64,000 bases of DNA from Lentinus brumalis (GCA_001792895.1 MARA01000046.1:124001-188000); one strand, 5' to 3'; shown: positions 46,572-58,215, numbered from the stretch's first letter. Numbers and translations: made by a program. The notes: generated from the sequence alone by a model not told the origin.

Positions 46572-49500
46572 CTAGGCACCGGTGTGAGTGAAATGGCGGC
46601 GTTCGCGCACCATTTCGTATTGTAGTTCGTAATCATATCGGTCCGCGGAGGCGACGAGCCAGGCAGCGGGGTTGCAGGTGACGCAGCGTGGGTCGTACTC
46701 GGGTGAGTGGCCGAACGCGAAGGTGAATGCTCCCGGGAACTTGCACAGCCAGTCCGCGATGAGTGGGAAGGGGTCCAGGGACTCCGTGAACAGCCGGAAC
46801 GGTATCCGGTCGGGGGAGGTGAGGTCGAACCAGCTGCACTGGTCGACCACATGGAGGCGTGTGTGCAGACCGCCGACCCAGCAGTGACAGTGGGAGGGCG
46901 AGTCGGGGTGGAACCGCTCGCGGTATTCGCCCGTCGGGGCATGCCCCGTGAGGAAGCGGATGGCGCGGCGGCGAGGGCGTTGCCGTCGAAGAACGTGAGC
47001 GGGTACTTGCCCGTGTGTGTGACGGTACGGAGGCCGGCTGAGTCGGGCCATGCCCGTCCCCAGTACGCGTCGCGCTTGCGCTTGAAGGCGAGGTACGGGC
47101 AGGGGCTCGCGCAGGCCGCGTCAGACGGGTGGGAGTGGGTCGGGGGAGTAGCAACGCACGCGGCGAGGCGCCATGCAGCGAGCGCGTCCGCCTTGGCCGC
47201 GGAACGCAGGGAGAGGAAGGAGCGGGAGCCGGTCGCGTCGTCGGCGGCGGCTTCCTTGACATCGGCGTCGATGAGCTCGTTCTGGCGGATGCCGGTGTGC
47301 GAGGGTATCCAGTGCAGCTCGATGCGGTGTGCCGGGCACGCATCGAGCCACTCGTGTAGGAGGGTGCACGCGCGCACGGAGACAGACTGCTGGCCGTGGA
47401 CGGACGTGTCGAAGATGGTCTCGAGCGCCGACTTGCTGTCGCCGAAGATGTGGATAGTGCCGGCACAGTGGCGGACGGAGATGGAGATTGCGAAGCCGAG
47501 GGCGACCATCTCAGCATCGTAGCTGTGACAGTCGCCCTGCGGACGGATGTGGCGGTGGCGCATGCGGCCGTCTCGGTAGATGTGCACGCCGGCCGCAGAT
47601 TGGCGGTGCAGGCGGTCCACGCTGCCGTCCGTGAAGCAGGTGAGGGCGTCGGCGTCGGCCATGGCCGCATCGATGCGGGGCTGTAGTGAGTTCGTCACCC
47701 AAGAGTCGAGCTCGTCGGAGCTCTTCTTGGGTGCGTCCAGGTGGAAGAGGACACGGTCGTCGAAGTCGAGACGGTCAACCAGACGCTGTCCCGGGCGGCA
47801 GACCGGCGCATAGAGGTCGAACTGCTCGGTGACTGAGTTGATGTCCGCGGTGGCGCGGGCAGCCGGGAGAGAGGCGGACGGGCCAGTCAGACGGACGGGG
47901 AAGCGGGGCAGGATCGGCACGCTGTCGACTGAGGCAGACGTGCGGACGGAGAGGTAGAGGGCCGCCACGGGGTGTGACTGTGGGAGGGTGGGGATGCGAG
48001 CGAAGTATCGGCGACACAGCTTAAGGATGTGTTCGCCGATCGGCATGAGGCCGCCGAACGCTTGGAGGGCACCTGAGGGGGACGTGCGGAACGCGCCTGT
48101 GATCCAGCGGGCCGCGGCGTTGTGCGCCAGGCGGAGGGGCTTCATACGCTCCTTCGTGCGTGAGTGGTACCACGCCTGGCAGCCGTATGTCATGAGGGGC
48201 AGGACGCACGCGATATAGAGGCGGCGTTTCTGCCGCGGGGAGAGGCCGCGTGCGGAGTTTCCGAGCGAGAGCATGGCACGCACAGTGTTGGAGGCCGACT
48301 GTGCGTACCGCTTGATGTGTGAGCTGAAGGTGAGGCCCGGGTCGAAGAAGACACCGAGGTATCTCCAGACAGCTGCGGGCAGGACAGTGCGGGCACCCAG
48401 CACGAGCGGGGCGGCGGACTGGTATTCGGACCACCATACGACCCGCGGATGCTCGGGTGAGGCAGCGCGTGGCCGCGGAGGCGGGAAATGGCAGTACTCG
48501 GTCTTGTCATGCTCGATGACGAGACCGAGGCGAGTGAGCTGCACGACACAGGCGTTGTACGAGGAGCTGAGGCGGTTGTGTACGTCTGTAGTCGTGGCAG
48601 CGGTGCCGACAAGCAGGCCGTCGTCCACATAGAAGGTGAGCGGGGTGCGGGGAGGCGAGTCGGCGTCGATTGGGCAAAGGACGTGCAGGGCTGGCGAGAT
48701 GTAAATGTTGGTGAGGACGGGAGAGAGCGCGGAGCCCTGTCCCGCGCCGACACCGGGAGCTGTGAAGACGCCGTCGGACGTGCGGGCACCCCAGACAAAC
48801 CGCGTAGAGCGGTCGGCAAGGTATGAGCGGAAGAACGCCTGGTACGTGTCGTCGAACCCGTACCGGGCGAGGATGCGGACGAGGAGGTCGTGCTGCATGG
48901 ACGGGAAGAACTGGGCGACGTCGAAGGCAAGACAGCCGGTGACGAGGCGGTTCTTCCAGCCCGAGCGGATGTGGTGTGTCAACGCCACGGCGGCGTCGAT
49001 GGTGGAGCGTTGTTTGCAGCCGCCCATCTGATTGGGATGGAGGAGCTGGAGCGAGTTGCAGTCGAAGTGGAGGCGTTCGGCGAGCATGCGCTCGCCGAGT
49101 TTGCTGACACAGCTCAAGAGGACAATGGGACGGTATGCCTTGACGGCAGCGTAGTCCGGTTTGTGCGGCTTGGGGATGACCACAGAGACCGCCGTCTTGA
49201 ACGCGGCGGCCAGTGCCCGAGACGGAGGCAGGCGTTGAAGATTTCGAGGAGGGTGTCCACGACGTCATGAGTCTCCGTGCCGTCATCAGCCTTGTAGCTT
49301 GGCATGCGCACGAGGGCACGGAGGTGCATCCAGCGGACGTGATCGCCACCGGGTGCGGAGTTGGGGGCTGACTTGATCTGGTCGAGGAGCTCGCGGCGCG
49401 AGAACGGAATGAAGGGACGCACAGGCGGCTGAGGGACAGCTGGCTCGTCGAGGATGGAGAGGTCGACAGGGCGGTCGACTGCTGCATGGAAAGTCTGGTG

Positions 49501-51049
49501 GAGTGCGTCGAACAGCTCGGCGTCAGACGTGACGGGCTGCCCGCGGTGCACAACAGATGTGGTGGTAGGGAGCGGGCGGGGCCGGGTCCAGGACATGAGG
49601 TCCCAGACGCGGTCCTGTGTCTCCACAACGTCCTCGATGCGGGCATCGAAGAACGACCGCTTCGCCGTCTTGGTGGCTGCCCGGAAGCGCTGCCGGGCAG
49701 CGTGGAGGGCCTTGGTCGAGGCGGCGGCGCGTGCACGCAGGGTGACCGCGTAGAGATCGAGGATCGACAGCTGTGTGTCCGGTTCGCACACGAGAGCATC
49801 GCCGTCCGGGTAGGTGGAGAGAGCATCTGCGACGATGCGTCCGGCTTCGTCGGAGGCTGTGTGCCAGGCCGCTTGCGTGGCCAGAAGGGAGGTGATGGTG
49901 TCGTCCGGGGCGGCGTTGTCCAGGACGATGTGGCGGAGGGAGGCCCTGGCGATGTTGCGTTCGCGCGGCTGGAGCGTTGGTCGAGAGCGCGCCATTCGCG
50001 GACGGCTGCCTTGCACGACGGGTTCCACCACCGCTGCGAGCGGTCGCAGATGTCTGCGACGACGGCGTTGCCCTGCCAGGCCCAGGCGAACGCTGACATG
50101 AGGCGGTAGACACGCCGATCGAGGTCCTCGGGGGTGGCAGTGCGGGAGTGCGGAACGAACACCATGTCGGCGTAGACGTCCTCGACGAAGGCCGCGTTGA
50201 GCTCTTCGTTGCGGGGGCTGATGTTGGCTGTGTGCTCGCCGACTGAACGGAGGAACGGGAGCTCAGCTACGAGCGGTGCGTGGTCCGAGCCCAGCCGCCA
50301 GTCGGCGCGGACTCGCACAGAGATGTCTCACCGGGCGGACCGAATGCGAGGTCGATCACGGAGCGGCGGAGTGCAAGGTTGTGCGGGAAATGCGTGAAGG
50401 TGTCCCGGGGCGAGACGAGGACGTGGCCCAGAGCCTCCGAGAGGTCGATGACATCTTGGACGCGTCCCGCCGCAGAGAGCTGGTCTGCTGCAAGACGGGA
50501 GTCCCACAGCAGCGCGTGTGTATTGAAGTCGCCGCCGCAGATGTCGATGCCCGCGAGGGCGTCCGGGTTGGCGAGGAGGTGAGTGACTGCCGCATTGTCG
50601 GAGTCGTTGTACAGGTTTAGGACATGGAGGGTGGCCACGTCGGGCTGGAGGGACACAGCGACGCGCATGGTGTCGCGGTGCTTGATCTCCGTGGATAGGC
50701 GAGCTGAAGCACGAGGCCAGCGCGCACGGTTGACGTAGACGACGACACGTGCGGCGTATTCTGGGGAGATGAGGATCCAGCGTGGGTGGTGCTGGGTCCC
50801 GAGGAGGTTGTTATTGTCGTCGATGCGCTCATGGGGCCCGAGAGCCGATCGAGCAGACACAGCAGTGGCCTTGATGATGCCGTAGTACGGTTCTTGCACA
50901 CACAAGACGTCCACTTTATCAGAAAGGTAGTCCAGCGCAGCCGAGGCTACAGCAGGAGAGTGATTGACATTGAAAAACGCGACATGAATAAATTGGCGGT
51001 CGTGTACAGACATACACAAAAACACGCTTAGATGTACTGAACCGTCCAC
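46572..51049 (-). pseudogene. LINE ORF2: endonuclease, reverse transcriptase, RNase H (frameshifted)
   Basis: The order on the minus strand is an APE-type endonuclease (FFNVNHSP, DVLCVQEPYYG, GDFNTHALLWDS, then LGSDHAPLVAE), a reverse transcriptase with the YVDD box in LTFYVDDGLLVG and GQGSALSPVLTNIY, and an RNase H with CFTDGSVD, DAEMVAL and WIPSHTGIRQNELID. The C-terminus reads HCHCWVGGLHTRLHVVDQCS. Single-base frame changes are needed near 50320, 49990, 49190 and 46970, while there are no internal stops within each segment. Either the copy is recently dead or bases were missed in GC-rich runs. The first ATG (51049) overlaps the ORF1 stop by 22 bases; a second at 51013 lies just after it, so coupled re-initiation is possible. 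Confidence 0.85.
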
Positions 51050-53118
51050 CGGTCCCGTTCTAGGTCACTGGGGGGCGAGTCAGATGAGAAGAAGCAGACA
51101 GAGGCTGGGCCGATGCGCACCTGTCTAGCTTTGTGTGAGGAGGACGAGCCGGCTGCTCGAGACGAGCTGCCGCCGGCGCCGTGGCGGTCAAACGCGCCAG
51201 TGACGTACTGGCGGTTGCCGTGTGTGTCGACAACCCCGACCGTGCCCGCGTTGGACATGTCGCGGTCGTCAACGACGACGAGGGGAGGGGTGGACGGCGG
51301 CCGCATGGAGGCCGCCGCCGATGGGTGGCGGGCCGCGCGCGGGGCCGCAGCAGGGACGGGTGCGTCGCGAGCCTCCGCACGGTTGCGGTAGAGCTCGTCG
51401 ATGCGCACACGGTCGTAGCGCACCGCATAGAAGGGGCATGCGTGGTCGTTGGCAAAGTGGAGGCCGTCGCAGTTGCAGCAGACGGGCGGGGTGTTGCAGC
51501 GACCTTGGGCGTGGGCGGAGCTTCCGGCGCAGCAATCGCTGAGTTGCAGGTGGCTGCGGGCGTCGTGGTCGCCGCCGCAGTGCGCGCACACGTGATGGCC
51601 GCGCATGCAGCGGGACGGGGGATGGCCCCAGGTGTAGCAGCGGCCGCAGAGCGGCACGGGCTTCTTGTTGAGCATGATTTCGCCGCGGATCATGCCGTTG
51701 TCGAACATGACCAACTTGTCTTTGACCGCGCGGGCGAGGGAGCCGTGGGCGTCGTCGCGGATGTCGACGACGAGGAAGTTTGTGTCCATGCGTCTGGTGA
51801 TTTCGCGGATCCAGCGCACTTCGATGATGGCGCCGCGGACTGGGTCCCAGGCAGCGGCTGAGGCGAGAGCTTCCTGCGCGACGGCCTCTGCAGAGCGGGG
51901 CTCCCCGGACGGGTCTCGACAGGCGACCGCGCGGAAGCCAATCGAGATGTGGTATGAGAAGAGGGCGGCGTGTACCGACGCGAGAGGGCGGCTGGCGACG
52001 CTGGCCGCTACTTCCCTCACCGTGCCGATCGCGTCGTCGTCGGGCTTGTCGGAGAGGGTGACGGTGAGTGTGCCGTTGGGCGAGAACCACGCAGACGTGG
52101 CCCGGAGCTCGGAGCCCGGGCGCGACGACTGGAGGCGGTTGGAGATGGCGGAGACGACGGCGCCCTCGTGGGGACGGGCTTTGACGTCGAGGTCCGGCGT
52201 GTAGGTCACGCGGATGAGCTTGTCGGCGTTGGCGGGGGTGGCCCCACGCCACGCCGTCGGGTTGTTCTTCTTCCGTGCCTTGGACGAGGACCGGGAGGGG
52301 AGCGGCGAGGGCGGGGTGTTGTGTGCCGGCGCGCGACGAGGCGGCGCCGCAGGAGGCGGCGCGTTGCCCCGTGAGAGCGCGGCGTGCATTTTGAGGGTGT
52401 CGGCGAACGACGGCTTCACGCCGTACTCCTGGAAGGCGGTCTCCCGGAGCTCCGTGAGCTCCGTGAGGTTGACGGATGGGGCGGCATAGTGCAGCGGGTG
52501 TGGCGAGGCGCGCCGTCCGCGCTTGGGCTGCGGGGGCGACCGGGTGGCGGCAGAGCGGTCAGCTGGCTGCGCGCGTTTTGTGGAGGCGCGGCGGTCCGCA
52601 GGCTGCACGAGGCGCAGTGCTGGGAGCAGAGCGGGGGCAGGTGCGGGCGCGTTGGGCGGGTAGAAGACGCGAGGCGGGGTGCGCGCGTCGACGTCCATGC
52701 TAGGCCCGGGGGTCACAGGCGGGGCGGAAGCTGGCAGGGAGGGGCCCTGCGCGGCGGAAAGCTGCTGGATTTGCTGCTCGAGGCCGCGGACGGCCTGCGA
52801 GAGGTTGCCCGAGGCCGAGTCGATGTGCTCGTTCGTGCCCAGGGTGTTTTGAACTGTGTCGTTGAGTGCGTCGAGCGCGTTGACGAACGGCAGAGCTAGG
52901 ACGTTGAGCTCGCGGTGCGAGCTGGCGGCGGCGGCCGCGTAAGCAGCGCGATTCTTGGCGAAGAAGGCGCGGTAGACGTCGAGGGTCGACGCGAAGGACA
53001 GGAAGAGGGCCCGCCACCCGTCGCGCTCGTCGATGTCGTCGGCCGTGAGTGACAGGGTGTTCCAGTCCGGCGTCGGGGAGAGCGGGCGCGCGAGCGGATT
53101 GTCGGCGGGGGCGTGCAT
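51028..53118 (-). CDS. LINE ORF1, zinc-knuckle RNA-binding protein
   Basis: This is a 696-residue gag-like protein. Three zinc-knuckle-like clusters lie near residues 500-600: CGRCYTWGHPPSRC, CAHCGGDHDARSH and CCNCDGLHFANDHAC. The N-terminal half is proline- and alanine-rich. The same coding quality continues upstream in another frame at 53192-53476 (acidic, for example DSGEDVDGEPMDETEDLEMT). The two frames can be joined by a candidate 65 bp intron, 53127-53191 (GTGAGT to GTAG), or by a frameshift. The protein should bind element RNA and chaperone reverse transcription. Confidence 0.8.
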   Translation of the reverse strand: MHAPADNPLARPLSPTPDWNTLSLTADDIDERDGWRALFLSFASTLDVYRAFFAKNRAAYAAAAASSHRELNVLALPFVNALDALNDTVQNTLGTNEHIDSASGNLSQAVRGLEQQIQQLSAAQGPSLPASAPPVTPGPSMDVDARTPPRVFYPPNAPAPAPALLPALRLVQPADRRASTKRAQPADRSAATRSPPQPKRGRRASPHPLHYAAPSVNLTELTELRETAFQEYGVKPSFADTLKMHAALSRGNAPPPAAPPRRAPAHNTPPSPLPSRSSSKARKKNNPTAWRGATPANADKLIRVTYTPDLDVKARPHEGAVVSAISNRLQSSRPGSELRATSAWFSPNGTLTVTLSDKPDDDAIGTVREVAASVASRPLASVHAALFSYHISIGFRAVACRDPSGEPRSAEAVAQEALASAAAWDPVRGAIIEVRWIREITRRMDTNFLVVDIRDDAHGSLARAVKDKLVMFDNGMIRGEIMLNKKPVPLCGRCYTWGHPPSRCMRGHHVCAHCGGDHDARSHLQLSDCCAGSSAHAQGRCNTPPVCCNCDGLHFANDHACPFYAVRYDRVRIDELYRNRAEARDAPVPAAAPRAARHPSAAASMRPPSTPPLVVVDDRDMSNAGTVGVVDTHGNRQYVTGAFDRHGAGGSSSRAAGSSSSHKARQVRIGPASVCFFSSDSPPSDLERDRWTVQYI

Positions 53119-53191
53119 GGAGGCGTCTACGCCAGGGGGCGTGGGCGCCGGGGGGCGTGGATGGAGTCGATCGATGTGATAGAGGACTCAC

Positions 53192-53476
53192 GGAGATTTT
53201 CTTCGGTCATCTCCAGGTCCTCCGTCTCGTCCATGGGTTCGCCGTCGACATCCTCGCCTGAGTCGTCAGGCCAGATGGAGCCGGGGTCGATGAGTTCGAG
53301 GGAAAGCGAGCGGTGCTTGCCCTGGGAGGGAGACGAGGCACGCGGGCGTTTTGCGCGGCGCGTCGTGCGGAGCTGCTCACCGGTGGCAGAATCCACAGGA
53401 GAAGGGTCGTACGGGGCGTAGCGATCCTGGCTCGGGGAGGGGTTTGCGTGAGACCGACCAGGGGATCGGCCATGAC
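53192..53476 (-). pseudogene. N-terminal part of LINE ORF1, cut by the Tnp2 insertion
   Basis: A minus-strand frame reads SPSQDRYAPYDPSPVDSATG and an acidic stretch, ending at the donor-like GTGAGT at 53191. Its upstream end meets the transposon terminus at 53477, so the true start of ORF1, if it lies in the remaining 110 bp at 62656-62765, is now 9 kb away. Confidence 0.6.
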
Positions 53477-53511
53477 CCCAGTGAGAATCGACATAGAAAC
53501 TTCGGATAACC
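53477..53511 (+). repeat. left terminal inverted repeat of the Tnp2 element
   Basis: This is inverted against 62615-62649 with one mismatch (A or C after ACTTCGG). It starts CCCAGTGAGAATCGACAT. Confidence 0.9.
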
Positions 53512-53705
53512 ACAGATAACCCAGCGGAATTATGCAAGGATACCCGTGGTTGCCCGCGGTTACTCGAGACTACGCGCGATCGGCAGCAGCCCGCTTCCTG
53601 AAGAGTAACCAGCAGTACCCCATAGATGTCCAGTGATATCCAACGTAGCCGATAGTATCCACCGATAACCAGATGTATAACCATGTTTAACAATACAACT
53701 AGTAT

Positions 53706-54345
53706 GCTTGCCCGCCCCCCTGCGCGCTCGCTCGCCCGCCAGCCTGCCCGCCCGCCCGCCCGCCTGCCCGCTCCCCTGCCCGCCCTCCTGCTCGCTCGTG
53801 CACACACCCACTCGCTGGCCTCCTCGTCCTCCTTCCACCTGTCCACCTGTCCACCAGCTAGCCCGCCTGCCTGCCTGCCCGCTCGCCCGCTCGTCCGCCT
53901 GCCCGCTCGTCCGCCAGCCCGCTCGCCCGCTCGTTCGCCCGCTCGTCCGCCCGCTCGTCCGCTTGCTCGTTCGCCCGTTCGTTCGCCCGCTCGTTCGCCT
54001 GCCCGCCTGCTCGTCCGCCTGCTCGTCCGCCCGCTCGTCCGCTTGCTCGTTCGCCCGCTCGTTCGCCGTTCGTTCGCCCGCTCGTTCGCCTGCCCGCCCG
54101 CTCGTTCGCGCGCTCGTCCGCTCGTCCGCCTGCTCGTCCGCCCGCTCGTCCGCCTGCTCGTCCGCCCGCTCGTCCGCTTGCTCGTTCGCCCGCTCGTCCG
54201 CTTGCTCGTTCGCCCGCTCGTCCGCTTGCTCGTTCGCCCGCTCGTCCGCTTGCTCGTTCGCCCACTCGTCCGCTCGTCCGCTCGTTCGCCCGCTCGTCCG
54301 CCCATTTGCCGGCCCGCTCCCTCCCCTGCTGGGCCACCTACTCAC
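53706..54345. repeat. 640 bp low-complexity minisatellite
   Basis: Runs of CGCTCGTCCGCC, TTGCTCGTTCGC and related words follow an 8-12 bp rhythm over 640 bp. All six frames are largely open for this reason (periodic Arg/Leu/Ser/Pro sequence on plus, Gly/Arg/Thr/Ser or Glu/Arg/Ala/Asn on minus). These are compositional, so no gene is called. Confidence 0.85.
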
Positions 54346-54444
54346 ACGCCGGCTGGCCCTGTTCCAGTTCGTGTGCCTGCTGCTGTGGTTCCTGCTTGGG
54401 CACCGGGGGCTCGCGTTGATTCTTCCACTTCTGTGGGATATGTT

Positions 54445-56934
54445 AGTACAGGGCAGGTCGCAGCGGTTCGGGAAGCACCTTGCGCGCGTTATCGCCTTTG
54501 AGTTCCGTGTAGAACTTATTGAAGTCCTCTTTTGTGCCGCCGGTCTCCTTGTACCATAGTACCGCGCACACTTCCCTGTGTAATGCAAGCGTGAGATCAG
54601 TTTCTCATGAACGTTACGATCTCACTTCTGTTGACTGTCGTCGTTCCGGACTGGCGGCCATGGTGCAGATGTCTTGGACATCTTGGACTTCTTTGCCTTG
54701 GGCGCCGCGGGTGGCGCAATCTTAGCAGGCGGAAGCTTGATCCGCGCTTGCCCAGCAAGGACTGCGGTGCTACCGTCGCAGAGTTAGTACAATATATATA
54801 CATACACATGTCGCTCTGACTTACAACGGATTTGCGACGCGGGCGCGCGCGGTCTGCGCACTCGCGGGATCTGCGCGCTCATTGTTGCTGTCGGTGGCTT
54901 CGAGGTTTCCAATACCCTGGGCTTGATCGGGATGGTCCTGGACGTCCGCGATCGACGGTGCGTGGACTGGAGTGCTAGGACGATCGCCAGAGAGGCCGAA
55001 GGTGCGATCAGATATGTCGGTGCTGCCAGAGGAGGTAGCCATGCCAGACAGCTCGCAGAGTCGCCAGAGGCCGTGGGATCGTCTGAGTTCATGTTGTCAG
55101 CGTCGCCAAGATATGTCGTAGTCTCGCCAGACTCAAGCAGCAAGGACGAGTCAGCTATGTCGCCCTGAGGGCATACCGCGAGGCCCGAGTTAATCACCGT
55201 GTTGGTGATCGCGGCGTCGCCTGAAGTCGCCGGGCTTGCAGGGACAGTGGCGTCACCCGAGCGCACTTGTATGCTCGGGTGAGTGTCGGCGTTGAGAACC
55301 ATCGGGCTCCCAGATTCTAGAGCATCGGGAGCTTCGACAGGAGTGTTGTCTGGCAGGGGTAGATAGTCGAAGTCGAAGTCGTCGCGGACCGGCACAGGGG
55401 CAAGACAGATGTCGTCCTTGACATCGTGGCATTGAGCGCATTGCTCTCTGGCATCGTGCACGCACGCTTGAAAGGTGCGCCGAGTTCCTCATCTGCGTCC
55501 CGTTTGCAGGACGCAGGATGGCCTAGATCGTCCTCGGTGCCCACGTCCATCGTGTACTGTGCGGCATCTACGTGACAAGGAATCGTCAGTCTGTGCGCTG
55601 CCAACAGGGCGTCCATACCTAGTGTAGCGGCCTTCTGTACTCTCCTGTTGTTGCGACGCTTGTCCATCTTCTTGTCGTGTTTGGCCTTGATGATCTGAAT
55701 CTCCTCGATGAGCAGCGGGTCCGTGACACGGCGCGGGTCCACGCTAGCCAGGAAGTTGGATCGCCACTGGGAGAAGCCGCCCTGGCCGAGCGCGTCGCTG
55801 TGCCAGCCGTTGTGACAGAACCCAAGCTCGGGGGCCTTGCGCAGGATGCGCTGCGTGAAGTCCAGCTTGAAGGGGGTCGTCGCGGTGTGCCAGGTCTTTG
55901 GGAGGGCAGCAACACCATGCTCCTGTGCATGCTCGCGCCAGATCTCATATCCGTATCTGCGGATCTCCCTCGCGCGCACCGCGGTCACCGGCGTTCCATC
56001 TGGGTTAGTCATGAACGTCTCCTTGGTCTCACCATCTGCCATGGCAGTGTTGCCGCGCCGCCGCTCCTGTCCGGCCTTGGTTACCTTGTCTTTGCGGTTG
56101 GTCCATCGTTCACGGTACCAATAAGGGTGCTAAGTATGGCGACGTGTCAGCACATACACGCGCATATATGCGCGTACTCACTTCCTCGTGGCCCTTGTGG
56201 GTATACTTCACGATCTTGAATGTACCATCGTCGTTCATAGGCAGATTGAAGGCCTTCAGCGTCTCGTACGTGCAGCGGGTTCCAGCGAAGTGCGCGAGGG
56301 GTGCAGGCGCACATTCGGGATCCTCGGCGTAGGGCGTCGCGTCGGAAGCGATGCCTGGGTTGATTCCTGGGACGAGCTCGGGGTCGAGTGCAAAAGACGA
56401 CGCGCGCGTGCTAAGATTGTGGTGTTAGCCGGGTATATGCTTGATCTACTCACTCGACTCACCAGGTATCCACGGCACGCAGCGCAGCATTCTCCCGGTG
56501 CAGACGATCGACTTCGGCCTGATTTCCAAGGACCTGGGGGTTCAGATGACTCCTATGAGGTCAATGTATGCGTACCTTGTTGTAGAACATAGCGCTCTCG
56601 TGTTGATGGCGCTGCAGCTCAGCGTTCTCCCACCGTAGGCGCTGCAACTCGTTCATCGAGTTGCGAGGCGTGCCCTGGAAGGACGCATGTATGTGGTATC
56701 ATATACAGCAACATTAACGCGACTTACCTGTGCTGGCCCCGCTGTCCAATACATCATCGGGGAGACCGGGGGTGTCGGAAGTGCGCCCCGCGGTGCGTTC
56801 TGATCCAGGATCGTCGTCGATGCTGGGATTGACATGCCGATCCCTGGGATCGTCGGGATCGGCGTCGTGTGGCTCGTGGTTGCCGCTGGCGACATTGGAT
56901 TTCCATCTTGATCGTGCGCTATCACCTGCCGCAT
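54445..56934 (-). CDS. accessory gene of the Tnp2 element (second transposon protein)
   Basis: This is a multi-exon gene starting at ATG 56934 (MRQVIAHDQDGNPMSPAATT). Later exons read NSMNELQRLRWENAELQRHQ and AEVDRLHRENAALRAVDTW (a short leucine-zipper-like coiled coil), then YKTHKGHEE-like and HPYWYRERWTNRKDK segments, then MADGETKETFMTNPDGTPVT through FKLDFTQRILRKAPELGFCH, and a last exon VLWYKETGGTKEDFNKFYTE that ends at TAA 54445-54447. Introns with GTAAGT/CAG ends separate these. CACTA elements usually carry a second DNA-binding protein beside the transposase; position and the basic, coiled-coil character fit that role, which is inference. Exon edges are approximate. Confidence 0.55.
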
Positions 56935-57322
56935 GTTGTGGGCGACTGAAAGGAGGGGAGGAGGCCTAGCGAGGAGAACAAGAACAAGAACGAGAGGTGG
57001 GGGCAGTCGTGGGGGGAGGAGAGCAGACGAGACAGAGAGACAAGAGAGACGCGAGCGCGTCGCGTCAGAAGGGGATCACGTGGGCGTGGGCTCGATGGGC
57101 GCCAGGGACCGTGCGCGAGGCGCGACCTTCGACATTCTCTACCACCTTGTCCACTCCTCTCCTTTCTCGATTCTCACCTCGCCACACAACGACCCTGCCA
57201 ACCCCGGCTTTCTGCAAGACCACGAGACGCAGGGTACTACAGGAGGATGGATAGAACAGGGAGGGAGGAGAAGCAAACTGAGGACGGGTCTGGGGTCTCA
57301 CAGCCTGAGCGCATGTCCCAGT

Positions 57323-58215
57323 ATGTCCCCTCCTGTGCTCCTCGTGCGTTGCATTCCTGACCCGCCCAGGTTCCTCGAACGCGAGGGACCTGGGCTATTC
57401 CAATGGGCTACCCAGTTTCAGGACACCCCAGACTTCACACACACGCCAACGTCTCAAGTGTGTGCCCGTCTGGCACAGACGTCATTCCGCCTCGCCCAAG
57501 TCGCTCTGCGTGTAGCCTGGGGGCTCGGCGAGCATCCAGAGCATCAAGAGGACGATACTACCGACTTCCTGATGATAAGGCACGAGCTCGTCACGGCTTT
57601 CCAAGCTGTCGAGGACGTCATACCGCGGGACGCTCGCCCTTTCATGTCCACACCCGCCGCAGCTCTGCGTATCAAATCTCCACCTCTGCCACACGCCATT
57701 CCGATTGCCCCGATTGTCCACGACACGTTGCTCCTGCGCCAGGCTCTCAACGCCTCGCCGCATCCCACGGGTCACGCGCGTCCTCGCGTTCGATATCGTC
57801 GCCTCCACCGCAGAGGACTAGCTCACCTGTCCCTATCCAACCTTACCAGCCCAGCTCCCCTGCCACCCCTGAGGTCATCGACTCAGATTGGGTCTCACCA
57901 GGTCAGATCATCCCTTCACGTCCATCGTCCCTTGCAGGTGGGGACCTTTCGGGGGCGTCGACGCCCATCACAGCGTCTCGCGCCCCTGTGGATCACAACC
58001 ACTTGGCAAACCTCGTAGCCAACGCTCTCCTCGAGCCTCTCTGCGAGAGGATGCATGGCGACCCATTCCTCGACGCCCTCGCGAGCCGCGTCGCCACCCT
58101 CCTCGGTCCTCGCATCGACCATGCGGTAGCCAGACGTTCCAGAAGAATGACACCGGCGCTGGCTCTGCGTCGTCTGCGCCCCTCAAGTCTTCAGACTCAA
58201 AGAGACGCAAGTGCG
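57323..58215 (+). pseudogene. opposite-strand gene inside the Tnp2 element, frames disrupted
   Basis: The ATG at 57323 (MSPPVLLVRCIPDPPRFLER) opens a protein-like frame with LAQVALRVAWGLGEHPEHQE and HELVTAFQAVEDVIPRDARP up to about 57790. Good coding then moves to a second frame (PEVIDSDWVSPGQI, NHLANLVANALLEPLCERMH) and near 58140 to a third (GSASSAPLKSSDSKRRKC). No good introns account for the changes, so two frameshifts or missed bases are likely. It shares a 390 bp divergent upstream region with the accessory gene. No family was recognised. Confidence 0.4.

Noticed and set aside
46559..53421. Many plus-strand frames opposite the LINE ORFs
   Set aside because: Very high GC content removes stop codons on the opposite strand. 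Only the minus-strand frames show domain motifs.
53683..54559. Long plus-strand frames rich in Arg, Leu, Ser, Pro and minus-strand frames of repeated Gly-Arg-Thr-Ser
   Set aside because: They are a by-product of the 8-12 bp repeat with no stop codons in most phases.
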